From Microthyrium microscopicum (lineage: Eukaryota; Ascomycota; Dothideomycetes; Microthyriales; Microthyriaceae), in assembly GCA_010405405.1 (NCBI GenBank), contig MU004230.1, forward strand, positions 1,571,744-1,635,743: DNA of 64,000 nt. The letters are read 5' to 3'. A program made the position numbers and the translations under genes. Below the pieces are notes generated by a model. The model had not been told where the DNA came from and did not search any database. It was given only the letters and a program-made list of their open reading frames with translations. This document shows, one piece after another, positions 44,873 through 60,179 of the stretch. The first letter of the stretch is position 1, and each line of letters opens with the position of its first letter.

Positions 44873-47800
44873 TATATATAAATCTTGTTTATTATCTTTT
44901 AGCTATGCTAATAGGCTATATAGACGCTACTCTTACTTTTAGAAAAACCCCTATAGGAAAACCTATAGTATTCCTTTAGTTACCTTCTAGTAGCCTTATT
45001 CTATTATTGTTATGACACCCTCTTAGTCTACTGCTTCTAAATAGAAGGACTTATATTATCTCTCTATAAACTATAAGCCTACTAAAGGAATTCTAGTTAG
45101 TAGGTTAATATAGTAAGTAACTAGTAGTTACTAACTACTAAGGGCCCTATATAGCTTAAGCATACTATATATTATATAGCTTCTACGCTATGCGCTAAGA
45201 TCTTAATCCTTAATACTATCCTTATTACTAGTTTCCCTTTTAGGACTTATCTATTACCTAATTACTTAAGGCTATAGCGTTCCCTAAGATAAGTTAAATT
45301 TAGCTTCTTAGCGCCTATTTCTATTTAGTATTACCTTATTATTAAGTTTTTACTATTATAGTTTAATAAGTTTCTATTAATCTTCTCCTTCTTAAGGACC
45401 TATAGCTATTATCCTTATATAGTTAACTTTCTATATAGTTTTATAATAGGCGTATATAATACGTATTTCTAAGTTTTTATAATTAATTTCTATCCTTAAT
45501 AGGCTTTAGTATTACTATAGCCCTTAGCTATATTAAGCCCTTTCTTTTAATATCTATTAAGTAAGGTATTTATAATACTCCTTAGCTAAGTTTTTCCTAT
45601 TAATCTATACTCTTTAATACTATATAATAGGCTACTAAATAGCTACCTCTAAGTTTCTAGTAGTTTATATAATCTACTTTTAGGGTATAAAGTATTTTAA
45701 ATCTATATAGTTTTAGTTACTTCTTCCTCTCTAAGTTTCTATTATACCTCCTACTCTTCCTAATTCCTTTTCTAAGGGTAAGTCCTTTATAGGCTCTTCT
45801 TCCTTCTCTTCCTTACGCCTTTAGATACTTAGTAAACATCTTATGCTTATAGGTACCCCTTTTCTATTATCTCTAAAGAAGGTAAAAACTACTCTATCTA
45901 TAAACGTTAAAAATACTACTTTATTCTTAGACGTAAAATTAGCTAGTTCTATTCTAGCTCTTATTATAAGTCTTTTAGTATCCTTTTATATATAGTATTA
46001 ACTATTATAATATAGACTATATACGTCCCTAGCGCGAGAATCTATTTATGCTATCTCTAAGTATTATACTATTATATAGAGTTACTTAATAGTAAGTACT
46101 TAGTTAGTTTTAGTATGCTTACTATAGTAATTACCTATATCTATAGTTAGGCTAGCCCTAGCTAGTATCCTTACTCTTATTATAAAGAGTAATATTCTAA
46201 GTATAAGGCTATAAGTATATCCTTACTCTTAATCTTCTACCTTTTCTAATATTATAGTAAAATACTAGTAAAGTTAAAGAAGTAAGGTAAGTACCTCTAA
46301 CGCGCCTTTAATAAAGTAATAGCTAACCTAGTTAACCTTTATTAAGGTATTAAGAAGTATATATCGTTAGGTATAGATAAGAAGGCTACTAAGTAAGTAA
46401 AGGTTATAAAAGGTTTAGTAAGTAAGTTTACTAGCTATAGAGCCTAGTTTGCTTCTACTATAGCCTTATTAGCATAGTAGAAGAAGAAAAAGCTAAAGGT
46501 TAATATAGCTATGCTAGCTACTAATTTAGCTTACCTATAAGCTATCTTGCTAAAGCTTTATACTTAAAGTATAAAGATAGATTTATTAGTAGAGATATCC
46601 TAATTATTAAGTAGGGTAGTAGTATTATTTAATAAAGAGTAGTAGATAGATATAGAATAAAATTAATTATGTTCCTAGACTTAGCTATTTCTTTTATAAT
46701 TATATATTACTAGCCTATTAGTACTATAGTATTATAATTAGTTATTTATAAGATCCTTAAGTCTTAGTAGTTCTCTATACGCCTTAAGGTTTATTTCTAT
46801 AATCTTTTTAGTTAGCCTAAATTACTAAAGAGCTCTACTCTTTAATAACTATCTAGCTACTATCTAGGCATTTCTTAGATTAGAGAGTATATAAGCCTTA
46901 TTTAGTATTATTACTTATTCTAGTAATCTTTCTCTATAATATTATAGGTAGTTTAGTAGTATATAGTAAACTATTTATTACTAATAACTATATAGGTACT
47001 ATAGTAGAGAAACTATTAGTACCTATATGCTATATAGCTAGTTGTTAAGTTTAATAACTTCTAATTATATAAGGAAGAGCACTATTACTTATATTTTATT
47101 AAGATTATTATAAAGCTTAATTAGTTAGTTACTTTATAACGTTCTCTATACTATAGTAGTATACTACTACGTTCTTATAAGCTATACCTAAGTATCTATC
47201 TAGAGCTTATAATAATATACCCTAATTAAGGATATCTTTAGCTCTAGTTTAGTTTTTACCTTCTTCTTCTTCTATAATGTACTATTTATTAGTTACGTTA
47301 CTTACCTATAATTAGCATCTTACTTCTACTTTATCTCTAATCTCTTCTTTTATTGCTTTAGTATATTAACTTCTTAAGCTATAACCTTAGTTATATGTAT
47401 CTATACTAGTTTAAGCGTTACTAAGCTTCTTAGTTATTACTACTAGAAAGGTATCCTTTAGTTCCTTAGAAGATTTACCTAGTATACTTTAGTAATAATT
47501 TTACTTATCTTTTATATTACTATTAAGTCTTTATTCTTATTAGTATATTCCTCTACTAAGACTATAGTATTTATTTAGAGTAGTTTAACTCCTATTTCCT
47601 TATTTAATAAAGTAATAAGAGTTCTTTAGTACTCTTCTATTATCTTATGAAGTATATTATTCTAAATTGCTACTAGTAGTTTATAATAATCCTTTAGCAC
47701 CTTAAGAAATAATAATCTTAAACCCTATACTTATACTCTATATATAAAAGTTAGCCTAACAACTACTATATAAAGAAGCTTTATCTTTCTAAAGACTAGT

Positions 47801-50800
47801 CTCTATTCTAACTACACTATTCTTAAAAGTACTACTACTTACTTAAATCCTTTAGTTCTAGTCTTTTTAATATAGTCTTTCTAGTTTATTCTTCTATTTA
47901 CCTATATACTTAGTACTCTAATACTCTCTAGTATAAGCTTAGTAAATATACTATCTACTATTACTATAGATTATAAGTTTACTTCTAGGTAGTAAATATT
48001 CTAAGTAAAGTATATTACTTAGTACTTATTAAGAGTAAACTTTACGCTATATCTAGTTACTTAGTTAGTATACTTTTAATAGGCCTCTTTTAGTCTTATA
48101 TAGTTTTCTTAGGTAATATTACCCTATATAACTAATATAGTATTATCTATAAACCTAAATCTAAAAATATTATTACTTACGTCTTAGAAGTATTCTAGTA
48201 GTTCTAATATAAAGAAGAGAAAGAGGATAAGTAAAAGGAAGAATCCTTAGGAAATCCCTATATTAGTTATTATTACTAGGCTCTAGTGCTTAGTAAATAT
48301 AATTTAGGTTATATAATTAGTAGCAAAGCTTACTACTATATTAATTAGCTATTAGGAGACTCTCTTTATCTCTAAGATATAAAAGAGTCTCCTTAGATTA
48401 ATATTATTATACGCTCCTTAAAGATTAAGGCTAAGTACTAATACTATAGCTCTTATATTTCCCTTCTATGCTACCTTAATAGTACTCCTTAAGAGCTATA
48501 CTACTATTAGTATTAACTACTCTACCCTAGTCCTTATCTAGTTCTAGGATAGTAAATTATTATCTTCTATAAGTTAAGTAAGTCTATTAGTAATAATCTT
48601 TTTAACTAGCTTTACTATAGTATTCTTAAGAGTAATTAGCTAATAGGCTAATAGTAGTAAATAGTCTTTCTTACCTAGCTTTTTTAATACTAGCATATAG
48701 AATTACTTTAAGTATTCTAAAATTGTGCTACTTATTAGTATTCTACTAATTATAGGTACTAGTCTTTTACTAAATTCTATTAGTTTTAGATTATTACTCT
48801 CCTTTTTAAGCTACGCCTTAAGCTTAAGAGCCTTTAAAACCTTATTTAGTATATTAATAAGTCTTATCGCTTTATAATTTAGAAGGCTATTAATTATATA
48901 ATCTATCTCTTTTGCTATTACCTTATAGTTTATCTTTAATTCTAGGGATAGGATAGCGTCCTTTATATTACTTAGGTTTATTACCCTAATTTAAAGAAAG
49001 AACTTTATAGATAGTATATCTACTTTACCTTAGTTATTATAAGTATAGTTATTACTAGTTATCTATCTAAGTACTAATAGGTATAGGTCTTCTTTTAGTT
49101 TACTAGCTTTAGCTTTTATTTATTTGCTTATTCTCTATAAGCCTTAGTTCTTATAGCGCTTATAATCTTTTATAATCTCTTCTATAAAGGTTTACTAAGA
49201 TACTACTTTATTCTAATGTAGAGATTTCCTTAGCTAGGCTATAACTAATTTATATATATACTTATTCTAGTCGTTTTTTATCTAGAAGTATCTTTTCCTT
49301 ATATAGCGCTTCTTCTATATTAGTAGAGTAGTTATAAGTAACTACCTATATAAAGCTTACTTTAAAGGTTTTACTTTTAGGTAGTAAATCTCTAGTACTT
49401 TTATTATTACCCTATATAAAGCTTCTATTAGTATATCTTTAATATCCTATAAGCTATTATTTATATATTTAATAAATTATTCTATATCTAGTTTTTATAT
49501 ATTGTACTATACTTTTAGTACGTATTTTTCTTATCCTAAGGTAAGCTAAATTAGTACTAAGATATAATCTTCTATTAGTACTTAGATATTAACTAAGCTA
49601 TAAAACTCTAGTCTTTCTTAAAGGAATTAGGATATAAATATAAGATTAATTACTATCTTTACTACTCTTACTCTCCTTTCCTTATATAACCTATAGGTTA
49701 GCTCTTCTTCTAATATACCTAGGTAAAGTCCCTACTAAATTATATTATAAAGTAAGGTATTTACTTAGGATTTAGTAGCTAATACTACGCCTCCTTATTA
49801 ATAGTAGTAATAATTAAAGTCTCTTACTAATAGGATCTCTTCTTTTACCTTATTAATTACTTTTATTAGTATTAGGTATTTAATAATATAGTTATAGTTA
49901 CTTACTACTAAGCCTTTATTATATATATTAATAATTATTAGTATTATATACCTATGCTAAAGGCATAGTATTAAGACGAATTAATTATAATATCTTACTT
50001 ACTAGTCTCTTATATTAAGCGCCTTACTTATTATAAAGTATACTCTTAATTAATTATTCTAGTTATATGCTAGAACGTAGCTAAGGAGGTAGTACGTCTT
50101 TCTTAGCTTTATAATTCCTTTAAGGTCTTAGACTACTATAATTAGTTACTTAGTATTATCTAGTAAATTAAAGAATAGCCTTACTTTCCTCCTATTTAAC
50201 TTCTTATAATTATATTATATAATATTAATACTATTTATCTAAGTCTATTATTTAAATTCTACTTATTTTATTACTAGAGGTTAGCCTAAGGTTATTTATA
50301 GCCTATTCTACTCTCTTATAGTTATTTTCTTATTAGTTTTCTAGGGCGCTGTCTCTTATAGTTTATAAGCTATTGTTACCTCTATTAAAGTTAAATATAC
50401 TTATAATTAATTTCTAAGTACCTTAGACTAGGTTGTTATATACTTTATCTTTTACTTCTTATAATGCTAATAATTTTCTAGGGTTCTTAGTCTCTACTTT
50501 TCTTTTCTTTATACTATTTACTATAGTGTATCTATTATTATTTATAAGCTAAATTAGTATAATTTAGGTAAGCATTATAGCTCTTATTTATTCTATATAT
50601 CTTTCGTTTACTACCTAGAATCCTTTTATACTCTTAAAGTAGGTTTAATATACTTTATATATATTCTTCTACTATGTATAGTATTCCTAGCCTTACTCTT
50701 TCTCTCCTCTTCTTCCTCTCTTATTATCTTTATAGTTAGAGTACTAGACTAGGCTTATCCTAATATAGTCCTTAGTATTATAATTGCCTATATATTTGCT

Positions 50801-52000
50801 ATAGTTTAGTTTATACTAAGTATAAGCTATTTATATATAGCCTTAGACTTAGTAGTAAAAGTACTATTTAGTAGTATATTTTAGGTTATATAATCTAGTA
50901 AAGAGCTCCTTTACCCTAATAATAAACTTCTTCTAAATAACCTTATTTCTTATTACTATTATTAAGTAGTATAGCATAAGTAATCTCTTAATATATACCT
51001 TTCTATACTTTTCTAGTTCTTCTTTTACTTATTTATACTTTATATCTTTATAGAGCTACTAGACTACTCCTATTTCTAAACGTTTAAATCTTATCTTATT
51101 TCTATTAACTAGTTCTTTAATTAGTTTGCTATTATCTATATTCTTACTATAGGCTACGTCTAGTTTAAGTAAAGCCTTTAGGATCTCTACTAAATAGTTT
51201 TATTATAGAACCTAAACCTTATCTAAGCCTACCTAGCGTAGCCTATTTTAGATATAGTCCTTATCTAATTATATATTAACTATAATATTAATATTCTTAC
51301 TAGGTAGTAGCTTAATAGCTATTACCTATAGGATAATTTTCTTAATTTTTTTAAATAGCTTTACTCTATCCTACTTATCTTCCTCTAATATATTTTTAAC
51401 TACTTTTATAATATTAATTTAGACTATTAGGCTTATAAAGAGGGCCCTTTAGTTAGGAATTAGTAGGTTAAGTCCTTTTATAACCTTTGCTTAGAAGTTA
51501 AGGGTTATTTTAATCTTAGTAATCTACTTTATAATTATATTAAGTTTTTAGTTAAGACGTACCTTAAGGCGTATTAGCAAAAGAGCCCTATTTATAGTTA
51601 GAGCTAAGTAGAATACTAGTTATTTAATATAGTCTTATGCTATAACGAAGAATATATAGTATTATATAAAATTAGCTATTAGCTAATTAAGGAATAGTTA
51701 TATTAGATCCTCCTCTTTAAATATAAGTCTTCTTAATAGTACTTTAATTCTTTTCTATGCTTTTACGAGTAGTAGTTTTAGGTTATCTTTTTGTTTCTAT
51801 ATTGCCTTATTTTTAATATAGGTAGCCTCTATAGTAATAATGGCTATCTATTACAAATCTTTATTTATCTTTATAGCGCTAGCTATTACTTACGTCTAGT
51901 TAAAAGTTACACTATTATAATAGTCTTAATAAGACAAATCTAATAATAATAGTTTTATAGAATAATTCTAAGAAATTAATCTTTTAGTACGATAATACTT
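44873..52000 (-). mobile_element. Tad1-like LINE nested in the Gypsy fossil, RIP-mutated
   Basis: Non-LTR retrotransposon, 7128 bp, close to the length of Neurospora Tad (about 7 kb). A 14-bp target duplication TATACCTAATTATA flanks it at 44859-44872 and 52001-52014, and these sites are exactly where the Gypsy integrase similarity breaks off. Read on the minus strand, a gag-like ORF1 region runs from about 51.9 kb to 50.6 kb, with Cys/His zinc-knuckle remnants near 50.8 kb. The endonuclease block resembling GDFNxHHPxWGG is near 49.8 kb. The reverse transcriptase has GxPQGSxLSPLLFL-like sequence near 48.25 kb and an FxDD-like box near 48.15 kb. Sequence further left may include an RNase H domain. 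The tail ends in a TA-rich run rather than poly(A). Stops are numerous, mostly of the CAA/TGG-to-stop kind that RIP makes. Confidence 0.82.
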
Positions 52001-55000
52001 TATACCTAATTATAATAAGAATAATATTTAATATAGTTTCTAAGTAATTAAGAAAATTCTTTAATATAGAAGTTTTAATTAATATAATAGTAATATCTAT
52101 AGTAGCCTATATAACTCTATTTATTATATATTAAGTAGAGTATTTCTAGTACTACTCTACGTAGTAGTATAAAGTAACGCTAGTAATTAAAAGTATTAAG
52201 ATTCTAGATAAGTTTATTATTATTCTTAAAGAAACACAATTTAGGAGACTCTTCTATAGGTAATATATTAATTAATAATTTCTAGTACATATTATTCTTA
52301 TAGCCTTTAATAATTATTATTTTCTAGGCTTCTTTTATATATATAAGGGTAATATTATAAATATAGACGTTACTTAGTTTCTCTAAGTTTAGCTCTAACT
52401 CTAGATCTAGTCCTATAATTAGTAATCTTAAGAATATATTAGGAATAGTATTTTATTTACCTAGTTTATACTAAATATTAACTCTAAACTACTATATAAA
52501 TATACTTACCTTTACTAAGTTTAAATTATTTCTTTCTAGTAATATTAATTTAAGAGAAGTTTATCTTAAAATCTAAGTTATAGTAGCATAGTCTATAAAA
52601 ACTATTATCTAAAGATTAGAGGCTTAAATCTAAGCCTTAACTTTACTAACTAACTAAACTAGACCTAATACCTTAAGCTAGGTTAAGTAATATTATAATT
52701 TAGCTAAAGTAAGTATACGTAAGAAAAAGGCTAGTAGTAAGATTTTTAACTACTTAATCTCTTTACTATCTATTAAATCTCTTTTAACATAGTACTAAAT
52801 ACTACTATAGCCTTTCTTACTTAAATTAACGTCTTTATAAAGGCGCTTATTAGCGTTAAAATAATATAGAATATTTAAAGCCTTACTTCTTAAGTAAGTT
52901 TATAAGGTATTAAATATAAGCCTTAGCTCTAGTATCTCTTTAATATAAATGTAATATATAAATACTATACGTCCTAACTTGCTCTTAAGTATATCTTTAA
53001 GAAGCTTAGTCTCCTTAAGCTTAAGGAACGTAGCTATCTATATATAATAGTAAATTATAATTCTTAGCTATTCTATTGCGCTATTAAAGTATTCTAGCTA
53101 TACTAAAGTCTTTAAAAAGGTAAAAGTAGTTAGAGTAAAGATTTACTTCTCTATATAGCCTATACTAGTTCCTATAACTTACTTTTCTAGGATTATTACT
53201 ATAGAGAATCTAATTATTACTTTTTCTACTACTAGCATAATATTATTCTTATTATACTTATTAAGAAAAGTTTTAATATATAGATAGTACTCCTTAAATA
53301 AAATACTCTTAATAATATAGTTATTAATATAGGCTCTTAGCTAGGCTTAGTAAAGGTAAAAGAGTTAGTTATTATAACGTTATATATAAAGTAAAGAGTT
53401 ATAGTAGCTTATTAATACTATATTTATATACTCTATACTATAGTATATAATTACTATAAGAAGGTAATAATAATCTCTATTAACTATAAACTAGTTAAAA
53501 AAACTTTTCTTATTAAAATACATAATATAAGTTTTTCCTTTTAATATTTTATAAACGTCTAATATATCTAGGATTAGGTAGTTATTATAGACTATAAGTC
53601 TATTTAATTCTCTTATATCTTAAACTAATCTACTTTTATAGGTAATAGTTTTATTAGCCTAGTAGAAATTCTTCTAGATAATAAATATTAGCTAAGTAAA
53701 TAGTATAGGGTCCTTCTACTAGTCTATTTTTTTATCTTTATAAGCTTAGTCATAGGTTTTATTAATTAGAGCCTTTTCTATAAGTTTTACTAAGTATAGT
53801 TTATTTCTTAACTTTTAACTTATAGCTATATGCTAATTAATAATTAAAGGAATTTTTAACTAGTCTTTTTCTTTCTACTTAACTAGCCTAATATTCTCTA
53901 AAAATACCTTTAGATATTATTATAGAATTTTATTATAAGCTTTACATTATGTATTATTTCTAAAAGTTATTATACTAAATAATAGTTTTCTAGTATTTTC
54001 TAAATCTATATTAAAATATAGTCCTACTTTCTCTACTAGAGTTTATAAACTAGCTAAGTACTAAGAATTAATTTACTCTACGTTATTTTCTTTAGCTTTT
54101 TCTAATATAGTTTAGTTTAGATCTTTCTACCTAAATTTTAGCTACTTCTCTCCTAGTAATATAATATGCTTATTATAAACTTCTAACTATAGTAATATAT
54201 CCTACATAGTATCTAATATATTTTATTTATCTATACTCTTAAGTTATAATCTCTTATAAATAAAAACTAGTAGTAAGATTTTTTAGTTATCTAAAGTTTT
54301 TAGTAGCGCTAGCAACTTTTCTAAAATAGCTATATAGTCTATTAAAGCTAAACTTTTTAGTAAGGTTTTTAAAGCTTTAGAAATTTCTTAGCATATAAAA
54401 GTAGCTTAGGTAGAGATTAGAGGGGCCTACTATAAAGCTATAGAAGCTAAGCTTATTTAAGAAATATCTTTATTACTTATTTTAGATTTACAAATTTTTA
54501 GCTAGGGTATAGAGATTAGCTTAGATAAAGCTAGGATTAGCTACTACTACTCTACTAAAGCTAAGCTTAAAAAAGAATTTAATTATAGCTTAATTAGAGC
54601 TTACTAAAAATTTTACTATAAAGTAGGGTAGCTTTTAAGTAAAGGTAAAGTAAGCTCCCTAGCTATAACTAAAACTAAGCTTAAAGAAGAATTTAATTAT
54701 AGCTTAATTAGAGCTTACTAAAAATTCTACTACAAAGTAGGGTAGCTTTTAGGTAGAGGTAAGATAAGCTCCCTAGCTATAACTAGAACTAAGCTTAAAG
54801 AAGAAATTAATTATAGCTATAATACGTAGCTTAAGCCTAAAGCTCTTAAAGTAGAGATAGCCTAAAAGTCCTTTAAATTTCTATATAATTTTTATATAGT
54901 AGAATTATATATAGTAAGTATATATATTTTAGATTAAGCTTAGGCTATACTAGTAGAAATCTTTACTATATTTAAAGTAGATTATAAAATTAATAATAAA

Positions 55001-58000
55001 ATAGGTAGCTTAAAAAAAACTAGTTAATTTAATATATCTACTATAATGTTTAATACTTATTAAGTTATACCTATTAAAAGTATAATCTTATAAGTAGTAA
55101 TATATTTATTTTAAGGTACTTAAGAATAATTCTTTATAGTAGAAACTTTTACTATAATATTTATACTTATAGCTAAGTTTCTTTTAGCGTTAAGTTCTAT
55201 AGAGCTTCTAATAGCTATAGAGCTTACTACTATAAGTATAAAGTTATTTATATATAGCTTCTTAGGACCTTAAACTAGTACGTTAAATCTCTAGACGTTA
55301 GGATTATTATTTAGTCTTTAATAGAAATAGGCGCCCTCTAGTATAGTAAAAGCTATAAAGAAATAAATAGTAAGTAGTTTATAAGCTTTATAATCTATAA
55401 AGTTCTAAATAAACCTAAGCTTAGAGTTTTAAAAAATAGTTATAAGTTACTATATAGTATTATAAATTTTTAAGAAGTAAGTATCTAAGTTAATAATACT
55501 TAGTACTATGCCTTCTTACCTACTAAGGAAAAGAAACTAGTAAGAAATAAATAAAAAAGATTTATTAAGAAATAAATATTTTCTAGCTATAATAATTTTA
55601 ATTATAACTACTATATAAGGAGAGATTATAATATTAGTTATAGCTTTTATAAGTTATTTAACTTCTACCTATCCTATAGTAAATATAATAAGAAAAGTCT
55701 AAAAGAATTCTAAGTCCTTTAATCCTCTAGATAAATTTAGTCTCTCTTTAGGCTCTCTAGTTAAGTATAGTAATCTCTTTGTCTTAAAATCTAATAAAGC
55801 TCTAATTAGTTCTAATATATCTATTATAATTAAAAGTAGTCTATCTAAATTCTCTATAACCTAGAACTCTATTTTAAAGTAAAGTAGCACCTTATCTTCT
55901 TAATAATTATATTTATAAATATAGATTAGTAGTTTAATATATAACTTTATCTATATTAGCTTATTATATATATAAAAAGTTAATAAAGAACCTTATATTA
56001 TAATAGTAGCTTCTAGCGCTATTTACTTTAAAGTAATTACTCTAATATAGCTAGGCATAGTATTACTATTTACTATAAGCTTATAAAGAGTAGCGTTATA
56101 TTTAAAAGAGATTAGCATAGTAGCATAATAATAGCGCTTAAAGTTTTTGCCTTTTATTAATACTAGTTTTTAAGTTAGCTTAATAATTTTAACTCTAGCG
56201 TTAATAGCTATATAATTAACTTTTATTATTATTTACTATATATTTACTATAGTAAACTTTACTACTCTAAGCTTATTTTCTTTATATTAGTATAACTTAC
56301 TTAAGTAATAGAATAAAGCATTATATAAGTTAAAAGTTATATAATAGCTTTAGTATTTATAAACTTATAAAGTATCTATATTTACTATCTAAGATACTAA
56401 GTTTATATAGTAGCCTTCTCCTTTAGATTTATAGACGTCCTCTAAGTCTAAGGCCTTATTATTATTTTTATAGTCTAAGTACTAATCTTAATCTTAGCTA
56501 TATTACTCCTAATCTATAAAGTTTTACTCCTTAGATTAATTTCTATCTACTTCTATATAGCCTTAGCTTCTATTCTATACTTCTAGCTCCTAAGTATTAC
56601 TTATATAAAAGACTTATAAATATTTATTAAATAGCTTACTATTAAGAGTAGTACGTTTTTAGGAGTTCTTAGTAAACTCTCTTAGTAGGTTTATACTATT
56701 AAGATATTTCTATAGTTACTAATTTAAGTTCTCCTAATTATTTATTATATTTTTACTTTTTTAATATAATATTTATACTTACTAGTAGTTTTAGTTAGAG
56801 TTTTAATTTACTTTATTATAATAACGCGTATATTAACTATTACTTAACTAATTATTCTAGTTATAGTATAAGGAAAAATTTACGCTTCTAGAATTTAAAT
56901 AATTAGAACTTATATAGAGTTTTATAAATAACTTATAATATAGTATAGAGTTTAAAAATCTATACTTTAACTCTTTAAAATAGCGTATAGCTAACTCTTA
57001 CTATATATCTTTTCTACTTATTAGGATCTATATCTAATTACTAATATTAGTACTATAAACTAGCTTTAGTATTTTATATTATAATTTAATATTAAGTTTA
57101 TTCTAAGCCTAGCATAACTAATTATAATCTTTAAAATTAGCATTGCTTACTTTTTAATAAACCTATCTAAACTATCTAATAAGTCTTTATTTCTCTACTA
57201 TATTTTATAAAGAGTAAATTAAAGCTATATTTAAGGCAAGTTCTTTTATAGCCTAATTTTAGTTAAGTATAAAGTTTTATAATAACTAGTTCTTCTAATT
57301 ATTAATTACTAAGCCTTCTTAAAGCTTTAATTATTATATTAAACTTAATAATATATAAAGTTTAAGTATAGCGCTACGTAAGTACTTAAAAACTCTTATA
57401 TATATAATATAGGAAAGACTTTATAAAGTAGCATCCTAAAATTAATCTATAAATATATAAATATCTTAAAATATAACTTTACCCTTAATTATAAAGAAGT
57501 CTAAATTACTAAAGCTCTAAAGATAGTTAGGCTAAAAGTTTTTAACCTATCTAGCTTTAAACTTCTTATAATAGCCTCTCTCCTTATTATCTTTAGGATT
57601 ACCTTAAGATTACGTATTTTAATTATAGTTCCTAGTTTTAAGCCTATCTAATAAAACTTTAATTAAGTATAGAATTACTAAAAAGAAATTAAGGTTATTA
57701 TTTACTAGCTATAGAAACGTATTATTACTATATTTTAGAAATATATTTCTTAGTATACTTTCTATATAGGCTATCTCTACCTACGTCTCTATATAAGAAA
57801 CTTATACTCTTTTAGCCTATAGTATAAAAGTTAGCTAAGGAAGAAATTGCCTAATAACTCTTAGCTAAGACTATAATTAATTTATTCTAGAAGCTTAACC
57901 TCTAAAAAAATAAAAAGAAGTATCTATATAAAATAGAGTTAGTAAACTTATAACTTTCTTTATAAATTCTACTTCTAACCTTATATTCTTTTACTCTAAT

Positions 58001-60179
58001 ACTTCTATATATTATTATATTTACTTAATTAAAGTTTATAGCTTCTCTCTATTATTAGTATTAAAGAATAATATTATATTTAATATAAGCTAAGAAAAAC
58101 TTTACTTATCTTCTAGCTTAGTTTCTAACTATACTAGTTAGCTTAGAAAAAACTCTAGTATTAGGGTACGTCTAGTATATAATAAATCTAGAGGTAGTCT
58201 ACCTACTAATACTAAAGATAAGATAGTCTCTAACTCTATAGTAGTTAATATAAGATCTATTAAATTAATTTACTAATATAGAGTAAAAGCTATAGATACT
58301 AATTACTCTATTATATATTATAGTATTATATTTCTAATAATAGGCTAAGGTATTAAGACTTAATTCTTTACTTAGTCCTTTACGTTTACTAATAAGATTA
58401 TAGAAATAGCTTATATTACTAATCTAGCTCTTATTTCCTTTAGATTAAGAATTAGTCTTTAAAGTAAATAGACTAAAGCCTATATAAGTAGTAGTAATTA
58501 AACTTATAGTCCTAAAAGATACTAAACTTTTTTTACCTAATTATTAATTTCTTTTCTCTCTACTTTAAAGTTCTACTTTAAAACTATAAAGCTAGTAGCG
58601 TTTATATTAATAAGCTAAAGATTATTAAAATTCTTAAGTAGCTTTTTATATTTCTTATAGCTATTAACTAAAGCCTAACTATAGATCTAGTATCTTTATA
58701 CTTTTTATTCCTTACTTAGTAGTAGAAGCATAAAAACTAAAAACTCTTTCTTTCCTTAAGACTTTCTAAGTTAACTTTATAATTCTTTTTTATATAGATT
58801 TTATAGCTCTTAATAAGAGAGCTAAAAGTTTTTAAAGTAATTTTTTTCTAGATTATTTACTACTAGCTCTTTTAGGCTAATAAGATCTAGCTTATCTCTT
58901 AGTAAGCTAATATTCCTACTATAAATAATAAACTACGCCCCTATTAATTTAGGAATATTATTTATATTTAGGTTATTAATAATAATAAGGGGAAATTCTT
59001 TGCTAGCTAAAAATTTTTAGAGCTAGACTTAGAAGTTTAAAAACTCTAAATAGTACTCTAGCTACTTATAGTAAGTAACTTTACCTATATTTATAGGAGC
59101 TAAAAGAGATCCTTTACTAGTAGTAAACTTTAGTTACTAGTTAAGTAAGCCTACTATAAACCTATAAGCTTATAGTTTTTTATAGCTAAAAGTTTTATTA
59201 TACTTTTAAAGTATTAAAAAGGTACCTCTACTAGTAATTCTTTATTAGAAGAAAGTTAGAAGTAATAATTATAGCTAAACTAGTAGAAAGTTTTAATAAA
59301 GAAATACTTTAGTAGTTATTTAGCATTAATAAAAAATCTATTAGTATAGTAGATAATTTTTAAGTATAGTTAAGAATTATAGCTAGGTAGCTACTATGCT
59401 AACGCTATAGAGAGAATCTTATTATGTTTACTAATATACTAATAACTATTAAACTTTTAGAAAAGTTAGAGTCTAAAAGCTAAAAAGATTTTATTAAAGT
59501 CTAATTAGAAAATAGTATAAGAAAGAGAGATACTATAATAGTAATATAAATAAAGGAGTTATATAAAAAGATAGATAAAAAGTTATTATAATAAAAGATA
59601 ATAAAAAGTAGTTATTAAAAATAATAATAAGAGAGTAATAGTCTAAGAAGATAATAAAGGTTAAGGTAAAAGTAACTTATTAAGAATTAGGCTACCTATT
59701 TTAAAAGTTATTACTAGAATAACTATACTATAGTTAAAAGTTTAGTAAGGCAATTAGTCTTACGTAGTAAAAACTTTATAGACTTAGTAAGTATATATAC
59801 TAATTTATAAAGAGTATAGTAGTTTTAGAGGAAGAGCTAGTAGTAATATATTAGTAACGCTTTAAATACGCTATAAGTATCTCTAATACCTATAGGGTAG
59901 GTAGTTATATATAGTATTATTTTTATAGTAGATAAAAAGAGTATAAGTAAAGAAAATAAGGTTATTAAGAAGAATATAAGGTATTTAGTTAATCTAGGCT
60001 ATTATACTCTCTAGAAAACTAAATTTTATAATAATGCTCTTACGAAGAGAGGAAAGAGTTATATTTAGTAATTAATTATTAATCCTTTAACGCGCGTATC
60101 TTTAAAGTTAGATTTAATCTTTTAATAGTTAAGATAATAACTAGCGTCTTAATATTTAGAGTAGCTTATTACTACTATC

